From NCBI RefSeq assembly GCF_003667275.1, contig NZ_RCNV01000003.1, forward strand, positions 124,001-188,000: DNA of 64,000 nucleotides. Reading direction: 5' to 3'. Source of the stretch: Mesonia aquimarina (GTDB lineage: Bacteria; Bacteroidota; Bacteroidia; Flavobacteriales; Flavobacteriaceae). Both the position numbers and the translations under genes were made by a program. Numbering within the stretch: the stretch's first letter is position 1; each line of letters starts with the position of its first letter. The notes beneath the pieces were generated by a model. It was not told the DNA's origin. It searched no databases and was given only the letters and a program-made list of their open reading frames with translations. Of this stretch, positions 18,304 through 27,040 are shown one piece after another.

Positions 18304-18933
18304 TTATTGGTTTAAGGTTCTAAAAATCAAATAGGCTAGTCGTTTAATGTGGCTTGAGCTTGATAAGTAATGACCTTCATCTTTATTACTCAAAAAACCC
18401 AATTCCAAAAGCACAGAAGGACAATCACTAATTGTTTCCCGCAACACCTGAAAATTGGCGAACTTCACACCTCTACTATCATATCCTATAGCTTTGCAGA
18501 GCGTTTTTTCTATTTGATAGCCGACAAAAACAGATTCTTTAGAATACTTCGCTTGTTTCTTTGAAGCATAAACTTCTACTCCTCTAGCATTTGGATTATC
18601 TGAATGATTGCAATGCAACGACACAAATAAATCAGCTTTTAGAATTTTAGCAAGTTTAGTTCTATCCGAGAGCGAAATAAGCGTATCCTTATATCTGGTC
18701 AAATAAATATCTAAAGGTTTTTTTAATTCTTTGTTTAGCTTCAAAATGGCAATCGCTATATCCATTACTATGTCCTTTTCTTGGATTTTATTTATTCCTA
18801 TTGCTCCAGTATCTTTTCCACCGTGTCCAACATCAATTACAATTCGTTTTTGGTTTGTGGTTTCCTGCCCAAAAATGAAGCACATTTTTAGAAGCAAAAT
18901 CACAAAACTGACGTTTTTGAGCACTTTTTTCAT
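18304..18933 (-). CDS. N-acetylmuramoyl-L-alanine amidase (Amidase_3) of the transfer region
   Basis: Starting at the ATG at 18933 gives 209 residues with a signal peptide (MKKVLKNVSFVILLLKMC). A TTG at 18957 would add eight residues. The zinc ligands of Amidase_3 are present: His in RIVIDVGHGG, Glu in IQEKDIV and His in DLFVSLHCNH. The catalytic Glu is in SVLLELGFLS. The enzyme cuts the bond between MurNAc and the stem peptide in the periplasm. It is divergent from the tra operon and shares its intergenic region, so it most likely opens the cell wall for the conjugation channel rather than acting in cell division. Confidence 0.85.
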   Translation of the reverse strand: MKKVLKNVSFVILLLKMCFIFGQETTNQKRIVIDVGHGGKDTGAIGINKIQEKDIVMDIAIAILKLNKELKKPLDIYLTRYKDTLISLSDRTKLAKILKADLFVSLHCNHSDNPNARGVEVYASKKQAKYSKESVFVGYQIEKTLCKAIGYDSRGVKFANFQVLRETISDCPSVLLELGFLSNKDEGHYLSSSSHIKRLAYLIFRTLNQ

Positions 18934-19034
18934 TTTCAAGTTTTGGGTTATTAACAATTCAACTTCTAAAAATCATAAAATTTGATACCAAATAACAATA
19001 ACGGAATTCAAACAATATCAAATAATATTTTATT

Positions 19035-19063
19035 CACAAATATTTGATTTTCAGTTATTTGTG
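19035..19063. promoter_or_regulatory. Inverted repeat in the amidase/tra divergent promoter region
   Basis: CACAAATA (19035-19042) is mirrored by TATTTGTG (19056-19063) with a 13-base spacer. It lies between the amidase start (18933) and the traE start (19123), a fitting place for an operator controlling both transcription units. The binding protein is unknown. Confidence 0.4.
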
Positions 19064-19122
19064 AGCAAATATATGTAAATTTCCAATAACAAAAACAACA
19101 CAAAATTTTAAACCGTTACGTT

Positions 19123-19410
19123 ATGAAAAAATCAATCTATCTAGCAACTTTTCTGTCTTTGCCCTCAACATCGCTATTCGCACAAATTGGTGGCATTGAA
19201 GATTCCGTAAATGATGTAGGTGATACTATAAGAACCATCTTTCCAATTCTGCTCGGTGTCATTTTTCTAGTTGGTTTCCTCTTTAATGCAGGACATTTCT
19301 TTGGTGAGAACGCAGATTTAAAAAAGGGAATTACCAGAGTTTTGGTATTTGTCCTTATTGCAGGTGCAGTAGTAGGCATCTTCACATACCTAATCGGAAT
19401 CGTAGTCTAA
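19123..19410 (+). CDS. traE: TraE-like conjugation membrane protein (DUF4134)
   Basis: This 95-residue protein has a signal-like N-terminus ending near FAQIGG and two hydrophobic segments (about residues 38-60 and 70-93). Length, layout and position at the head of the operon match DUF4134 TraE proteins, the VirB2/VirB3-like membrane components of Bacteroidota conjugation machines. It is the first gene of a colinear run traE-F-G-I-J-K-M-N. The next gene starts 37 bases downstream. Confidence 0.8.
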   Translation: MKKSIYLATFLSLPSTSLFAQIGGIEDSVNDVGDTIRTIFPILLGVIFLVGFLFNAGHFFGENADLKKGITRVLVFVLIAGAVVGIFTYLIGIVV

Positions 19411-19447
19411 GTCGCTAAGCGACATTCAGTAATCAATACATTGGCTT

Positions 19448-19726
19448 ATGAAAAAATTCGAGGTTTATAAAAACATTAGGAAACGGGCAGTCATTTTTGG
19501 GCTGCCCATTTCCCTGTTTGCATTAATGATGGTTTCCATTCTCGCATCCCTTTTGGTCATTATTTTCTCTTTCAGTTTTGGGATAATTATAGGCATACTG
19601 GTTTTTAACGCTGCCCTATATATTGCGTTGACAAGAATTACCCATAACCCTCAGCTATTTCAGACGGCTAACGCCTTCCCACAAATCATTAGTAACAAAA
19701 GAAATTCTGGCTTCGATTATGAATAA
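19448..19726 (+). CDS. traF: TraF-like conjugation membrane protein (DUF4133)
   Basis: This 92-residue protein begins MKKFEVYKNIRKRAVIFGLP, then two adjacent membrane segments (about residues 20-60), then a conserved-looking tail ending in GFDYE. Both the N-terminal xVYKxxRKRxxxxGL pattern and the length match DUF4133 TraF, a VirB3-like inner membrane protein that works with the TraG ATPase. Its last 8 bases overlap the start of traG. Confidence 0.8.
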   Translation: MKKFEVYKNIRKRAVIFGLPISLFALMMVSILASLLVIIFSFSFGIIIGILVFNAALYIALTRITHNPQLFQTANAFPQIISNKRNSGFDYE

Positions 19727-22121
19727 GATGAACCTTTCTGCATATCAACCCATCGTGGAAATTCAAGACAATATCGTTTTTGCCAATAATGGTAATGTGA
19801 TAATGTGTTATGAAGGTAACCTACCTGAAATCTATTCCTTATCGGAAAAAGACTTTGAGGATATGCACGGTGCCTGGTTTCAGGCCTTAAAATCTTTGCC
19901 AGTTGGTACGGTTGTTCATAAACAGGATATTTATTTGAAGAAATCATATACCTCAGAACAACTTCCGAATTCAACCTTTTTAGAAAAAGCTACACACGAG
20001 CATTTTAAAGGTCGTGGGCATATTGAACATAAATGTTATCTGTTCTTTATTCTGACTAAAAACAAGGCACTCAACAATTCCAAATACGTTAACCCTTTCC
20101 GAAAGGTTTCAAAGGGAATCGTTCAGGAACTGGACGATAACGTAAAAAGCTTTGCCAACTCGGTAAGCGATTCCGTTTCTTTTATCAATAATAGCCGAAA
20201 AATGGAATTTCTACCACTCAATGCCGAGGAAATTCAGAAACTAACCAACGGTTATTTCAATGGTTTCAATGAGGGATTTGATACCGATATCATCTTAGAT
20301 AAAAAAAGCGTCAATATTGGCGAAAACCATTTTGATGCCCTGGCCATCAACAGCGAACTGTGCTTTGGCGAAAGTGTGCAGAGCAGCAAAACCAATGAGA
20401 AATTCACTTCAGACGATTTTGTGTTTCATCAAGGGTTTATTGATGGCATAGGGCTTACGCTTAACGAAAATCATATCGTCAATCAAATCATCTATCTGGA
20501 TGATAAACAAAAGTGGCGCAAGCTGCTCGATAAAAAAGTTGAAGAATTGAATAAAAGTTCCAACTTCGGTTCGCAGAACAAAGTGGTTCTGGGTAAAATC
20601 CAACATATTCTTGACCAAATCAATGCGGATGATAATGCACGGATTATTCGTGGTCATCTCAATATTGTCTATTGGGCAAAGGAAGCCAAAGAACTGGACA
20701 AAATCACGTCCAAAATCAAGACCGAATTTAAGGAACTGGATATCATCCCATATTATCCACGTGGCGAAGAGCGTAAAAACTATATTCTTAATAGTTACTG
20801 CTGCTTTTCTTCCAACTTTTCAAATCACGATTTATATGTGACAGATTTAAAGCACGCTCTGTGTCTGTTCATTAACAATACCAATTACAAATCCGATAAC
20901 ACCGGAATCATCTTCAATGATAGAGAACATAACATTCCAGTGCTAAAAGATGTTTGGGATGAAAAAAAGAAACGGATCAAGGCACGGAATTTTGCCATTT
21001 TTGCACCAACGGGTGAAGGCAAATCGTTTTTGGCCAATAATATCCTGCGCCAGTATTTTGAAAGCGGTGTACGGGTGGTCATCATTGATTTGGGTGGCTC
21101 GTACACCAAATTTGCCAAACTCTATCCTGAAAAATATACGGTGCTTCGCTACGAAAGTGGAAAGAACTTGGGTATCAACCCTTTTTACATAAGTGATACA
21201 AATGACCTAACACCTGAACGCTTGGAAGACTTATCCGTTTTTCTATTTGAGTTATTTGCATCAGATTTAAAGGTTACTAAAGCACAATCGGTATCGGTTA
21301 AAAAGATTCTTCGGCATTATTACAATAGCAATTCAGAAAATCACTCTTTGGATGGTTTTTACAGCTTTATAGAAAGGAATCAGAAAGACCTTCTGAGCAC
21401 CTTAAAAATCCATCCCGACTACTTCAATGTCACGAGCTTCTTGCACGTAATGTCCGAATATGTCTGTGATGGTCTATATAGCTTCCTGTTTGAAGTCAGC
21501 GAAGACCAGACCTATAAAATTGAGGATAAACGATTGATAGTGTTTGAACTTGATGAAGTTAAGGACAATAAGGAAATCCTGTCCGTGATGTTGAAACTGA
21601 TTAAGTCAGCTATCCAAAGAACCATCTGGAAGAATAGAGCTGAAAAAGGCATTATCCTGTTCGATGAGTTTGCCAAACAACTGAAGTTTGAAAACGTATT
21701 GGAAAGCGTGGAATTCTACTATCAAGCCATCCGTAAACAAAACGGTGCGATTGGGATTATTCTACAATCCATAAATCAATTGCCCAACAATTCGACTTCA
21801 GCAAGTATTCTCGAAAACACACAGGTCATTTATAGCTTGAACAATGAAAAAGGGTATGACGAATTGGTCAAAAGGCTCAATCTATCCAGCCACGACTTGA
21901 ACCAATTAAAATCCATCAAAAACAACCTTTCCGGTCCGCGCAAGTACACCGAAATGTTCATCAAAATTGGTAGGGAAAGTAACATTTTCCGGCTTGAAGT
22001 TCCGAAGGAAGTGTACGCAGCTTACCTGACCGATGGACAGGAAAACGAAGAAATAATGAAGCTCTATAATGAGCATCAGGATATGCAAAAAGCAATTATT
22101 CAATTCACATCTAAAACATAA
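19719..22121 (+). CDS. traG: TraG, VirB4-like conjugation ATPase
   Basis: This 800-residue protein has an N-terminal VirB4-type domain and a C-terminal RecA-like motor. Walker A is FAPTGEGKSFLA (about residue 427 on), followed by VRVVIIDLGGSYTKFA. The Walker B region is EKGIILFDEFAKQL. The motif AIRKQNGAIGIILQSINQLP resembles the conserved Q/R motif of TraG/VirB4 ATPases. It powers assembly of the channel and substrate transport at the inner membrane. It should not be confused with the coupling protein at 40038, which is a VirD4-type ATPase. Confidence 0.92.
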   Translation: MNKMNLSAYQPIVEIQDNIVFANNGNVIMCYEGNLPEIYSLSEKDFEDMHGAWFQALKSLPVGTVVHKQDIYLKKSYTSEQLPNSTFLEKATHEHFKGRGHIEHKCYLFFILTKNKALNNSKYVNPFRKVSKGIVQELDDNVKSFANSVSDSVSFINNSRKMEFLPLNAEEIQKLTNGYFNGFNEGFDTDIILDKKSVNIGENHFDALAINSELCFGESVQSSKTNEKFTSDDFVFHQGFIDGIGLTLNENHIVNQIIYLDDKQKWRKLLDKKVEELNKSSNFGSQNKVVLGKIQHILDQINADDNARIIRGHLNIVYWAKEAKELDKITSKIKTEFKELDIIPYYPRGEERKNYILNSYCCFSSNFSNHDLYVTDLKHALCLFINNTNYKSDNTGIIFNDREHNIPVLKDVWDEKKKRIKARNFAIFAPTGEGKSFLANNILRQYFESGVRVVIIDLGGSYTKFAKLYPEKYTVLRYESGKNLGINPFYISDTNDLTPERLEDLSVFLFELFASDLKVTKAQSVSVKKILRHYYNSNSENHSLDGFYSFIERNQKDLLSTLKIHPDYFNVTSFLHVMSEYVCDGLYSFLFEVSEDQTYKIEDKRLIVFELDEVKDNKEILSVMLKLIKSAIQRTIWKNRAEKGIILFDEFAKQLKFENVLESVEFYYQAIRKQNGAIGIILQSINQLPNNSTSASILENTQVIYSLNNEKGYDELVKRLNLSSHDLNQLKSIKNNLSGPRKYTEMFIKIGRESNIFRLEVPKEVYAAYLTDGQENEEIMKLYNEHQDMQKAIIQFTSKT

Positions 22122-22125
22122 TATT

Positions 22126-22707
22126 ATGAAGACAAAAATTAAAATTTTAGTAATGACTGTAGCCCTGACCTTGTTTATGTCAGGTAATGCTACCGCACAA
22201 GGAATGCCCACTTATGATAATACCAATTTTATCAGTTTGGTAAAACAACTATTGGAATCAGGTAAACAAACCGCTCAAATGATTAAGTCTGTAAAATTCC
22301 TAAAGGATGCTAAAGAAGCCATCGAGCAAGTATCAAGCGTAGTTCAACAACTCAACGCTGTCCAAGAAATTGCAGACAACAATCAGCGCCTTATCAATGT
22401 AATGCAAAATGATTTACAGGACATTTTAAACTCGCCCTACATCAAACCAGATGAAGTTTCAAGGGTTATGGAATCGTTCGATGCCATAGTTCAAAATTCT
22501 TTGGACACGGTAGATTTTATCGATGAAGTTCTATCCAGTGATTACCTAAAAATGAGCGATGCCGAACGTGCTGAAATTCTAAAGGCGAAAGAACTGGAAT
22601 CCAAACAAATGGTTTCCAGTATCACGATGAAAACAAAACGCTATCGTGACATTATTTCTTTTAGAAAAATGCAGGATAAAGTCAATAATCGAGAAACCGA
22701 ATACTAA
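22126..22707 (+). CDS. traI: TraI-like periplasmic conjugation protein (DUF4141)
   Basis: The ATG at 22126 gives 193 residues with a clear signal peptide (MKTKIKILVMTVALTLFMSG, then NATAQG). An upstream in-frame start at 22069 would sit inside traG and place extra charged residues before the signal. The mature protein is almost all helical with heptad-like spacing (about residues 40-170), as in VirB5-like TraI proteins. It starts 4 bases after traG and precedes traJ by 2 bases. Confidence 0.82.
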   Translation: MKTKIKILVMTVALTLFMSGNATAQGMPTYDNTNFISLVKQLLESGKQTAQMIKSVKFLKDAKEAIEQVSSVVQQLNAVQEIADNNQRLINVMQNDLQDILNSPYIKPDEVSRVMESFDAIVQNSLDTVDFIDEVLSSDYLKMSDAERAEILKAKELESKQMVSSITMKTKRYRDIISFRKMQDKVNNRETEY

Positions 22708-22709
22708 AA

Positions 22710-23552
22710 ATGACCGCGACCATTCTCTTAGGAATCGGGCTGGAATATATCGATACCGTCTTCCAGACCATACAGGCCAGCAACTTTTCGCAATATACCA
22801 TTGCGGGAATGAAAACGCTCGCTGTCCTGTTTTTTCTGGTCAACATCCTTAAAAAGTATAATGAAGGCATTGCAGATAAGGACGGTTATACCTGGGGATT
22901 GAGTCCAGGCGAACTTGTTAAGAATTTTGCCATTGTCATTTTGGTCATATTCTCGACACAGGTCTTGGGCTTTTTCGATGGCATTTTAGTCGCTATCGAA
23001 GGGCAATATCGTGGTACAGCACCTGCCTTGTTGCCTTTACAGATGCAGGATATTCCTTTAGAGGAAGACGTAAGTCTCTTTGATGCCGCAAGTTCTGCAA
23101 TGACGCTTCTATATGAAGCCTTGGTAACACCGTTATACGGTTTTAAAATATTGGCATTCATCCTAAGTACGATACTCTGGATATTGGATCTGTTCATTTA
23201 TCCGCTATTCCTTGCAGAACGTTTCTTCCTTTTGGGAATAATGCAAGCCTTCTTTCCTCTGGTCATTAGCCTTGCCGTTTTTGAGAAGTTCCGTTCGCTC
23301 GCTTATACCTTTTTCAAATTGTATGCTGCTGTATATATGTTAGTGCCGGCATTCTTTTTAGTCAATGTATTTGTTAACGCTATTTATACGGAAATCAACA
23401 CCAATTTCTGGGTCAACTTATTTGGTACTGATACAGGTCAGGGCTTTTTTGCGCCTGTGGTTCAATTAGGTTCAGTCGCATTTATTGTTTTCCTGAAATT
23501 CAAATTGTATAAACGTGCCACGTCCTTTACACTCAGATTATTTACCGCCTAA
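22710..23552 (+). CDS. traJ: TraJ, polytopic conjugation membrane protein (VirB6-like)
   Basis: This 280-residue protein has six or seven hydrophobic segments. Conserved-looking aromatic stretches include LSTILWILDLFIYPLFLAER and LYAAVYMLVPAFFLVNVFVN. Length and order between TraI and TraK match TraJ, the VirB6-like inner membrane core of the channel. Only two bases separate it from traI. Confidence 0.85.
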   Translation: MTATILLGIGLEYIDTVFQTIQASNFSQYTIAGMKTLAVLFFLVNILKKYNEGIADKDGYTWGLSPGELVKNFAIVILVIFSTQVLGFFDGILVAIEGQYRGTAPALLPLQMQDIPLEEDVSLFDAASSAMTLLYEALVTPLYGFKILAFILSTILWILDLFIYPLFLAERFFLLGIMQAFFPLVISLAVFEKFRSLAYTFFKLYAAVYMLVPAFFLVNVFVNAIYTEINTNFWVNLFGTDTGQGFFAPVVQLGSVAFIVFLKFKLYKRATSFTLRLFTA

Positions 23553-23564
23553 ATCAGATTAAAT

Positions 23565-24179
23565 ATGAAAACACCATACAAGAATATTTATAACGTCCTA
23601 AAATTGAATCGGTTTATCGTTTTGGCAGTCGTTGTCTGTGCATTGCTTTCCAGCACATTTTCAGTTTGGATGGTATTCAACACCAATCAAAAAGCGCTCA
23701 ATAGTGCTTTTGCCATTAATACGGATGGCAGTATCATTCCGCTGAAGCTCGTGACGCAAAAGGAAAATTTTCGGGTTGAAGCTTTGGCGCATTTGGATCT
23801 GTTCCACAACTACTTCTATAACATCGATGCCAGTAATTATGAACGCAATTTGGAAAAAGCATTGTGGTTGGGTAATAGTTCCGTGGACAATCTCTACCGC
23901 CAGAAAAAAGCAGATGGTGTTTACAATAGATTGCTTCAGTATTCCTTGGTTCAAAAAGTACTGAGTATCGATTCACGGATAAACGAAAATAATGGCTCTT
24001 ACAGTTTTACCACGACTACCATTTTTGAAATCAATAGAGGCACAATCATCGACACTTACGAATTGGTTTCCACCGGAAACTTGATTATGGTTGACCGAAA
24101 CTTCCCCAACAATCCACACGGACTTCTAATTACAAATTACTTCGAGAACACCTTAAAAAAACTCAATGATGAAAGTTGA
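23565..24179 (+). CDS. traK: TraK, VirB8-like conjugation protein
   Basis: This 204-residue protein has a single N-terminal membrane anchor (about residues 17-38) and a periplasmic domain. Recognisable TraK segments include VEALAHLDLFHNYFYNID, GNSSVDNLYRQKKADGVYN, and DRNFPNNPHGLLITNYFENT near the C-terminus. It corresponds to VirB8, which links inner membrane and periplasmic parts of the channel. Its end overlaps the start of traM by 14 bases. Confidence 0.9.
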   Translation: MKTPYKNIYNVLKLNRFIVLAVVVCALLSSTFSVWMVFNTNQKALNSAFAINTDGSIIPLKLVTQKENFRVEALAHLDLFHNYFYNIDASNYERNLEKALWLGNSSVDNLYRQKKADGVYNRLLQYSLVQKVLSIDSRINENNGSYSFTTTTIFEINRGTIIDTYELVSTGNLIMVDRNFPNNPHGLLITNYFENTLKKLNDES

Positions 24180-25098
24180 AAAAAACAAAATAGTATTTGC
24201 AGCGGTTTTGGCCGTGATTTTCATATTCCTGATTTCCTATTCCGTAATGGTTATGGGCGATGATGAAAGTGAAACTGAAAACCTTAAACAGACCTTAGTG
24301 CCAGATTTGGAAGAAGACCAAAAAGAGTACGATTCCAAATTAGATGCAATTAACGACTTGAAAAAAGTTAGAGAAAATAATGCGCCCAGCATCTATGATG
24401 AAAAGCTGATTGATTCCTTGGGATTTTACGACCCAGATTTACCGGAACGCGAAAAAGAGCGTATCGTAGATAGTATCTATGAAGCTGGTAAGATTCAGTA
24501 TTCAGAGAAACGTTACCAGAATTTGGGACAAAAAAGAACTGTTCGCAAAACGGTATCAAAAATTGATTCTGCTGAAGTAAAAAGGGAACAAGAAATTGAA
24601 GCTAAAGAATCGGGCTTAGAACATCAATTGTTCTTTGCTGCTTCGCCAAAACCCAATGAAGTTTCAATCATAGGTAATACAGATGAAACTATATACGTGG
24701 TAGTAGATGGCGACCAGATAGTCAAAGCGAATACCAGATTACGAATGCGCCTTTCCAAGACAGCTACCATCAATGGTAAGCTGATGCCAAAGAACACACC
24801 TATTTTCGGTTTTATAAGCTTTCAGCCTAATCGTGCGCTCATTGAAATTGAAAACATAAAGCATCATCCTACAAAACTCAAAGCCTTTGATTTGTCAGAT
24901 GGTAGTGAAGGTATTTACGTACAGAATAATTTTAGAGCAGAAGCCACCACCGAAGTTCTCGACGATATTATTGGCGACATCAACATACCTACCGTACCAC
25001 AAGTTGGTGGTATATCCAAAGTACTCAGACGTAACAACCGAAACGTAAAAGTTACGGTATTGAATAATTATAAATTAATTCTAAAACCTAAATTATGA
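24166..25098 (+). CDS. traM: TraM, VirB10-like conjugation protein
   Basis: This 310-residue protein has one N-terminal transmembrane helix (about residues 8-28), a long charged periplasmic linker (30-160) and a C-terminal domain. FGFISFQPNRALIEIENI lies in that domain, and it ends with YKLILKPKL. This is the layout of TraM (VirB10-like), which spans the periplasm. The start may be the first or second Met (MMKVEK). It overlaps traN by 4 bases (ATGA). Confidence 0.87.
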   Translation: MMKVEKNKIVFAAVLAVIFIFLISYSVMVMGDDESETENLKQTLVPDLEEDQKEYDSKLDAINDLKKVRENNAPSIYDEKLIDSLGFYDPDLPEREKERIVDSIYEAGKIQYSEKRYQNLGQKRTVRKTVSKIDSAEVKREQEIEAKESGLEHQLFFAASPKPNEVSIIGNTDETIYVVVDGDQIVKANTRLRMRLSKTATINGKLMPKNTPIFGFISFQPNRALIEIENIKHHPTKLKAFDLSDGSEGIYVQNNFRAEATTEVLDDIIGDINIPTVPQVGGISKVLRRNNRNVKVTVLNNYKLILKPKL

Positions 25099-25925
25099 GA
25101 GCAACAATTTTAATATTTGCGATACTGATTTCCGCTTTCGCGAAAGCTCAAACATCTACAGTTCTCGATACCATATATGCCAACGACACCAAAAACGTTG
25201 CATTATTCTTCCCTGAACCTATTCGGCAAGGAATAACTGGTTCAGATAATTTTGTTTTTACTTACAATCGTGAAAAAGAACAGTATTTTGGACTTCTTCA
25301 GGCAAAGCCTGGGAAGGAAAGTAATCTGTTGGTAGTCAATAGAAATGGTTCAATTTTTTCGTATATTGTAAGATATAAAAAACAGCTATCTAAGCTCAAT
25401 TATTTCATTCCGCTATCCAATAGTATCGGAAATGAGAAACCAATTAAGGTCGATTCGATTCTTGCTGAATCTTCTGAAGAACGTGTAGATAATAGAACGT
25501 ATTACTATCAAAAATTCTGCTCGTATCTTCTTAACAGAAACCAGCGTATCGGTCGGATTAAGAAGCGAACGCAAGGCATTGTCTTGACTGTTGAAAATGT
25601 TGTTTTTGATAAGGAAGAACTCTACTTCGTTATCCAGATTGAAAATAATTCTACTTTGGATTACGATTTGAATTTCTTAAACCTTTCGATTGAAACAAGA
25701 CAAAAAGGGAAAAGAAAATCGTTGCAACGCCTGTATCAAGAACCAACGTACAAACACAATCTGCCTTCAAAAATTGCAGAAAGTGAAACTGTGCGCTTCG
25801 TTTATGTATTGCCCAAATTTTCATTATCTAATGACCGTAGGGCGATTTTAGAATTGAATGAAAAGGATGGCGAACGAAACATTGAAATGAAACTATCACA
25901 TAGATATATTAACAACCCAAATTAA
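25095..25925 (+). CDS. traN: TraN, VirB9-like conjugation protein (DUF4138)
   Basis: This 276-residue protein has a signal peptide ending near FAKAQ. The mature part begins with STVLDTIYANDTKNVALFFP, typical of TraN (DUF4138) proteins. The middle holds RYKKQLSKLNYFIPLSNS and the end holds a beta-rich domain. It is the VirB9-like partner of TraM at the outer membrane. The start codon overlaps the traM stop (ATGA), consistent with translational coupling. Confidence 0.88.
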   Translation: MRATILIFAILISAFAKAQTSTVLDTIYANDTKNVALFFPEPIRQGITGSDNFVFTYNREKEQYFGLLQAKPGKESNLLVVNRNGSIFSYIVRYKKQLSKLNYFIPLSNSIGNEKPIKVDSILAESSEERVDNRTYYYQKFCSYLLNRNQRIGRIKKRTQGIVLTVENVVFDKEELYFVIQIENNSTLDYDLNFLNLSIETRQKGKRKSLQRLYQEPTYKHNLPSKIAESETVRFVYVLPKFSLSNDRRAILELNEKDGERNIEMKLSHRYINNPN

Positions 25926-25932
25926 TACTGTT

Positions 25933-26304
25933 ATGAAAAAAATTGTCGTTTTCTCGCTCGTACTGCTGTTCCTTTCTTGTGCCGATTCTGATACTAAAGT
26001 TTCGGGACCAAGTGCCACAGCCCAAATCGTCATCGAAAGCTTTTATGAAAAAGATGAGGAAGCTTTAAAAGCCAACTCAACACCACAGGCATATTCTAAT
26101 TATATGAATACTATAAATATGTTTAATGCGACGGTAAAGGATGATTCAAACTTTACAGTTTTGCAGGATACGATTATGGGTGACGTGGCTTGGGTAAAAT
26201 ATACTACAGCCTATGATAAGACACCGGGCCTTTTTAAACTGGTTAAGCAAAATGGCAAATGGTTGGCGGATGCGAGAGGCTCAAAAGATAAATCGCCTTT
26301 TTAG
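25933..26304 (+). CDS. Small lipoprotein at the end of the tra operon (DUF4878-like)
   Basis: This 123-residue protein has a lipoprotein signal: MKKIVVFSLVLLFLSC with the lipobox cysteine at residue 16. The mature part is a short NTF2-like domain of the DUF4878 kind (TAQIVIESFYEKDEEALKAN near its start and LVKQNGKWLADAR near its end). It follows traN by 7 bases. Such proteins are frequent after traN in Flavobacteriaceae elements; a role in surface exclusion or channel assembly is possible but unproven. Confidence 0.7.
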   Translation: MKKIVVFSLVLLFLSCADSDTKVSGPSATAQIVIESFYEKDEEALKANSTPQAYSNYMNTINMFNATVKDDSNFTVLQDTIMGDVAWVKYTTAYDKTPGLFKLVKQNGKWLADARGSKDKSPF

Positions 26305-26310
26305 CTTATA

Positions 26311-26330
26311 ACTATCTTATACTAGATAGT
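26311..26330. terminator. Hairpin between convergent tra and qat operons
   Basis: ACTATCT (26311-26317) pairs with AGATAGT (26324-26330) around a 6-base loop. It lies between the lipoprotein stop (26304) and the qatD stop (26312-26314), and A and T-rich sequence follows on the right. A weak bidirectional terminator is likely. Confidence 0.35.
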
Positions 26331-27040
26331 AAAACGTTAAAATTATTATTTATGATTTCATCTGTTTTGGAATAGGAACAATTCCAGATTTGAGATAGGT
26401 AAATAATTATTTCCTTGACATCACTAGATTTAACAGGCTTGCCTTTGATTTCTATAAAAGGCCCATCAGTCTCGGTCAAAATTTTATTTTGAGGAATTTT
26501 AGAAATTCTAGCTTGACCAGCTTTACTTTTAATCATTGCATTATTTATAGAGAAGAAAAAACCAGCATTGGCGATTTCTACTATAAGTTTAATTGGACCT
26601 GAATACCAATGGAATATTGCTCCTTTTGCGTGAAAATCGATTAAACAATTAAGTACTTCTCGTTCAGCCTTTCTTGAATGAATACTAAGTATTTTCTTCT
26701 TGCCTTGAAGCGCTTTTAAAATTCTGCGAAAACTGATAACCTGAATATCTTTAGTCGAAAGCCCTTCTTTGGAAAAGTCCAAACCAACTTCGCCAATGTA
26801 ACTTGTTACATCAATCAATCTTAAAAATGCAGAAAATTCTTCTGAATGGTTTTCTGCATATAGTGGATGCATTCCTAATGCCAACCTTATCTTCTTTAAA
26901 GATTTGAAATGTGGTAATCCCATCTCGAAATGACTTGGAAGATTAGTTACTGAGATTACGGTAATTCCCTGTTTATCCAGTTCTCTGAGAAGTTTTTCAG
27001 GATTTGGGTATAAATCAATATGACAATGAGCATCAATCAT
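26312..27040 (-). CDS. qatD: QatD, TatD-like metallohydrolase of the Qat defence system
   Basis: This 242-residue protein is a TatD-family metal-dependent hydrolase. The HxH metal site is MIDAHCHIDLY, GMHPLYAE follows, the bridging Glu is in YIGEVGLDFS, and further ligands are IHSRKAE, IFHWYSG and LTETDGPFI. The family acts as DNases or deoxyribonuclease-like hydrolases. In the four-gene Qat anti-phage system it follows the QueC-like QatC, exactly as here, with a 4-base overlap. The full set A-B-C-D is present and colinear. Confidence 0.92.
   Translation of the reverse strand: MIDAHCHIDLYPNPEKLLRELDKQGITVISVTNLPSHFEMGLPHFKSLKKIRLALGMHPLYAENHSEEFSAFLRLIDVTSYIGEVGLDFSKEGLSTKDIQVISFRRILKALQGKKKILSIHSRKAEREVLNCLIDFHAKGAIFHWYSGPIKLIVEIANAGFFFSINNAMIKSKAGQARISKIPQNKILTETDGPFIEIKGKPVKSSDVKEIIIYLSQIWNCSYSKTDEIINNNFNVLLSSIR

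Noticed and set aside
22069-22125. Longer N-terminus for TraI
   Set aside because: It lies within traG and would put charged residues before an otherwise clear signal peptide starting at 22126.
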